From NCBI GenBank assembly GCA_020722685.1, contig DYKH01000193.1:1-9031 (forward strand): a stretch of DNA of 9,031 nucleotides, given 5' to 3'. Below are positions 7,650 to 9,031 of this stretch, one piece after another. This stretch comes from Caldithrix sp. Its GTDB lineage: Bacteria > KSB1 > UBA2214 > DYKH01. The translations under genes and the position numbers were made by a program. The notes beneath the pieces were generated by a model. That model was not told where the DNA came from, made no database searches, and saw only the letters and a program-made list of their open reading frames with translations. Each line of letters begins with the position of its first letter. Within the stretch, counting starts at the first letter, position 1.

Positions 7650-8333
7650 TTATCCCTTCCTATCCCAGTGAATTGCGATCGTCCCGGCGTTCCGCCGCCG
7701 GAAACCGACCTCCTCAAAACCCGTCGCCTCCATCATCACCGCCAGCGTCTACGCCGCCAAAAACGCTTCGCTCGAGCTAGGCAAGTACTCATACGCCTCC
7801 CGGTAGCCGGTCACCAGTTGGCCGAGCAGGGGAATGATGTAGCGCATGTGCAGCTTGACCAGCGGCGAGAGTCATGTCCGCGTTGGCCTGGTCGTGTCCA
7901 GGGCAACCATCCAGCCGCTCGGGCGCAGCACGTGCCACTGCTCGCCCAGCGCCGACGGCACGTCACTGACATTGCGCAGCAGAAAAGCGGAAACCACCGC
8001 GTCGAACTGCTTATCGTAAGAAGGCAGGCGCAGCGCATCTACCGTCCCACCGCACTTGCCGATCAGCATCATCCCCAGAGTAAAATCCGCTGCCACAGAC
8101 GTGCAATCCAGCTTCTGGCGGAGCGCCTTGTGGGACAAATCGCCGGTGCCGGCGTACGGGTGGAGCACACGTACTCCTGGGAGCAGCCCAGTCCGGAGGA
8201 TCACCTCGCACCGCTAGGCGACGTCATGTCAGCCGGTCATCAACCGGTTCATCAAGTCGTAGCGCGGCGTGATACGCATAAACATTAGCCTTGCGGATGC
8301 TGCTTTGTCAGCGTCTGCCGGCTCAGACTTCAT
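7650..8333 (-). pseudogene. Decayed ubiE/menG-type demethylmenaquinone/ubiquinone C-methyltransferase
   Basis: Read on the - strand from an ATG at 8333-8331 to a TAA at 7652-7650, one frame of 228 codons aligns along its whole length with UbiE/MenG enzymes, which methylate demethylmenaquinone (or the ubiquinone precursor) using SAM. Recognisable blocks are RITPRYDLMNRLMTG (21-34), VLHPYAGTGDLS (from codon 56; the usual VLDxxxGTGDL with Asp changed to His), DALRLPSYDKQFDAVVSAF and LLRNVSDV, VLRPSGWMVALDTTRP (second Gly of PGG changed to Ser), YIIPLLGQLVTG and YEYLPSSSEAF, and the end MMEATGFEEVGF. Four in-frame stops interrupt it: TGA at 8231-8229 (codon 35, a conserved Gly in the family), TAG at 8216-8214 (codon 40, where the family has Trp), TGA at 7874-7872 (codon 154) and TAG at 7751-7749 (codon 195). 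There is no frameshift. The normal family length is about 230-240 residues, so nearly the full gene is present. It converges on the glycosyltransferase gene, with 11 bases between the stops. Confidence 0.9.
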
Positions 8334-8706
8334 CCATAGACGGTGCCCAGGCGAGAATGGTTATTCATACCCATGGATTGATTTGTGTTATTCAGCTCTA
8401 CGCTGGTCTTATGCGCATGTCTGGGTACTGAAATGTCGTACTCACAGCGTGATTCATACTTTATCAAATTCGAAGCGATACTTTTCATCATTGACTTCAA
8501 ATAATACCCACGGTAGGCCGTTTTCCATAGTGGTACTTTGATATTATTAATTTAGGCATTTTTGGTGATCCTAGTCAGAGCCGATTCGAAGGAGATTTTC
8601 AGTGTATACCATCGGGAGGCTACCGCTTATAAGCTTCGAATATTTGTTATTGAAAGAGGTTTTAAAATGAATATTGTTACGATTTTATTTTAAAAAGTAA
8701 GGGCTA

Positions 8707-8728
8707 ATTCACTGCCTGACAGGTGAAT
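8707..8728. repeat. Palindromic element (6-base arms with an inner CCTG/CAGG)
   Basis: Perfect arms ATTCAC and GTGAAT flank a 10-base centre that contains a second short palindrome, CCTGaCAGG. It could be a protein-binding operator or a small hairpin. No T-run follows closely, so it is not a typical intrinsic terminator. No partner gene is evident. Confidence 0.4.
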
Positions 8729-8729
8729 A

Positions 8730-8820
8730 TTGGATAATGATTAATCGTGCATTACTTAACAGTTCTATGTAAATTGTCATCATCGAGCGATCAAAAACTA
8801 TCTAATCATTACTTATCCAA
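8730..8820. repeat. Imperfect inverted repeat with 14-base arms
   Basis: TTGGATAATGATTA (8730-8743) recurs in reverse complement at 8803-8820 (TAATCATTACTTATCCAA); the match is exact over all 14 bases once the four extra bases of the second arm are left out. The arms are 59 bases apart. A shorter direct repeat, ATTACTTA, occurs at 8751-8758 and 8808-8815. The spacer has no recognisable gene. It could be the relic of a small non-autonomous mobile element or a chance pairing in AT-rich DNA. Confidence 0.35.
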
Positions 8821-9031
8821 CGATGTATTTAATCAGCATTTCCCGGATATATGCTCCTGACTACCATTTGGACAGATTGTACGGATAAGCGATCAATTTT
8901 AATTTCTTAATCAGCGATGGATTAAAAGGTAACCCTCCTTTCAGGCTTAATTCTTTATACATATAGATCATTTTATGGAAGAAGTTTTATCAATTGATTT
9001 CTTGCATCGTTTTGCTCAGAAAAGATCTTAC

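Larger units (their letters stand above)
8334..9031. other. AT-rich stretch without a convincing gene
   Basis: Base composition drops sharply in GC relative to the operon and the pseudogene, most clearly from about 8430 onward. All six frames are broken by frequent stops. The + strand open frame 8269-8541 overlaps the pseudogene's 5' end and shows no recognisable family, so it is not called. What can be seen are short open stretches on both strands, a palindrome (8707-8728), an imperfect inverted repeat (8730-8820) and two tiny overlapping open frames with good ribosome binding sites (8602-8693). The region may be intergenic DNA or the remains of genes decayed beyond recognition. No tRNA, transposase or attachment site is visible. 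Confidence 0.7.

Noticed and set aside
7872..8204. 110-codon - strand frame as an independent short methyltransferase gene
   Set aside because: Its sequence continues in the same frame across stops on both sides into further UbiE/MenG blocks, so it is the middle part of the pseudogene rather than a complete gene.
7629..8288. Open frame of 219 codons on the + strand beginning inside the end of the membrane glycosyltransferase gene
   Set aside because: It is antisense to the ubiE/menG relic, is rich in Arg, His, Gln and Pro as shadow frames are, and resembles no family; the - strand reading explains this DNA.
8269..8541. 90-codon + strand frame in the AT-rich region
   Set aside because: No ribosome binding site, no recognisable motif, Ser/His/Cys/Trp-rich composition, and its start overlaps the 5' end of the relic on the other strand.
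8924..8942. AAAGG/CCTTT hairpin as an intrinsic terminator
   Set aside because: Only a 5-base stem with no GC-rich core and no T-run directly after it, so not strong enough to call.

Overview
The window is the end of a surface-polysaccharide synthesis and export operon on the + strand (1-7638), followed by a decayed UbiE/MenG-type methyltransferase gene on the - strand (7650-8333) and about 700 bases of AT-rich DNA with no convincing gene (8334-9031). The gene set and protein style suggest a member of the Chloroflexota, probably Anaerolineae-like. The pointers are moderately GC-rich genes, a large GT39/ArnT-like membrane glycosyltransferase ending in an 'NPGFES' jelly-roll domain, and a MenG-like methyltransferase. 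This placement is an inference from family resemblance; there is no rRNA or other marker.

Operon layout: (1) the C-terminal end of an ABC-2 polysaccharide export permease (Wzm-like, cut by the window edge); (2) its ATPase (Wzt-like) with a C-terminal carbohydrate-binding domain, joined to the permease gene by a 4-base ATGA overlap; (3) a SAM-dependent methyltransferase with a C-terminal coiled coil; (4) an 802-residue protein carrying two GT-B glycosyltransferase domains in tandem; (5) an 882-residue polytopic GT-C glycosyltransferase with a large N-terminal membrane block and a C-terminal beta-sandwich domain. The intergenic gaps are -4, 12, 17 and 6 bases, all on one strand, so co-transcription is likely. 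The promoter must lie upstream of the window.

How the genes may work together: the soluble glycosyltransferase(s) build a lipid-linked glycan on the cytoplasmic side. The methyltransferase may modify it, possibly at the non-reducing end. The Wzm/Wzt exporter, whose ATPase carries a glycan-reading domain, moves the chain across the membrane. The GT-C enzyme can add sugars from a lipid-phosphate donor on the outer face. The pairing of a coiled-coil methyltransferase with a Wzt that has a carbohydrate-binding domain recalls the WbdD/Wzt cap-and-export logic of E. coli O9a, but here it rests only on architecture and gene order.

Beyond the operon, the ubiE/menG relic keeps one uninterrupted reading frame of 228 codons with four internal stop codons and no frameshift. 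Upstream of it (on its own strand) the DNA becomes strongly AT-rich and holds only short, stop-broken open stretches, an imperfect inverted repeat and a palindromic element. I found no tRNA, rRNA, CRISPR array, transposase or clear intrinsic terminator.
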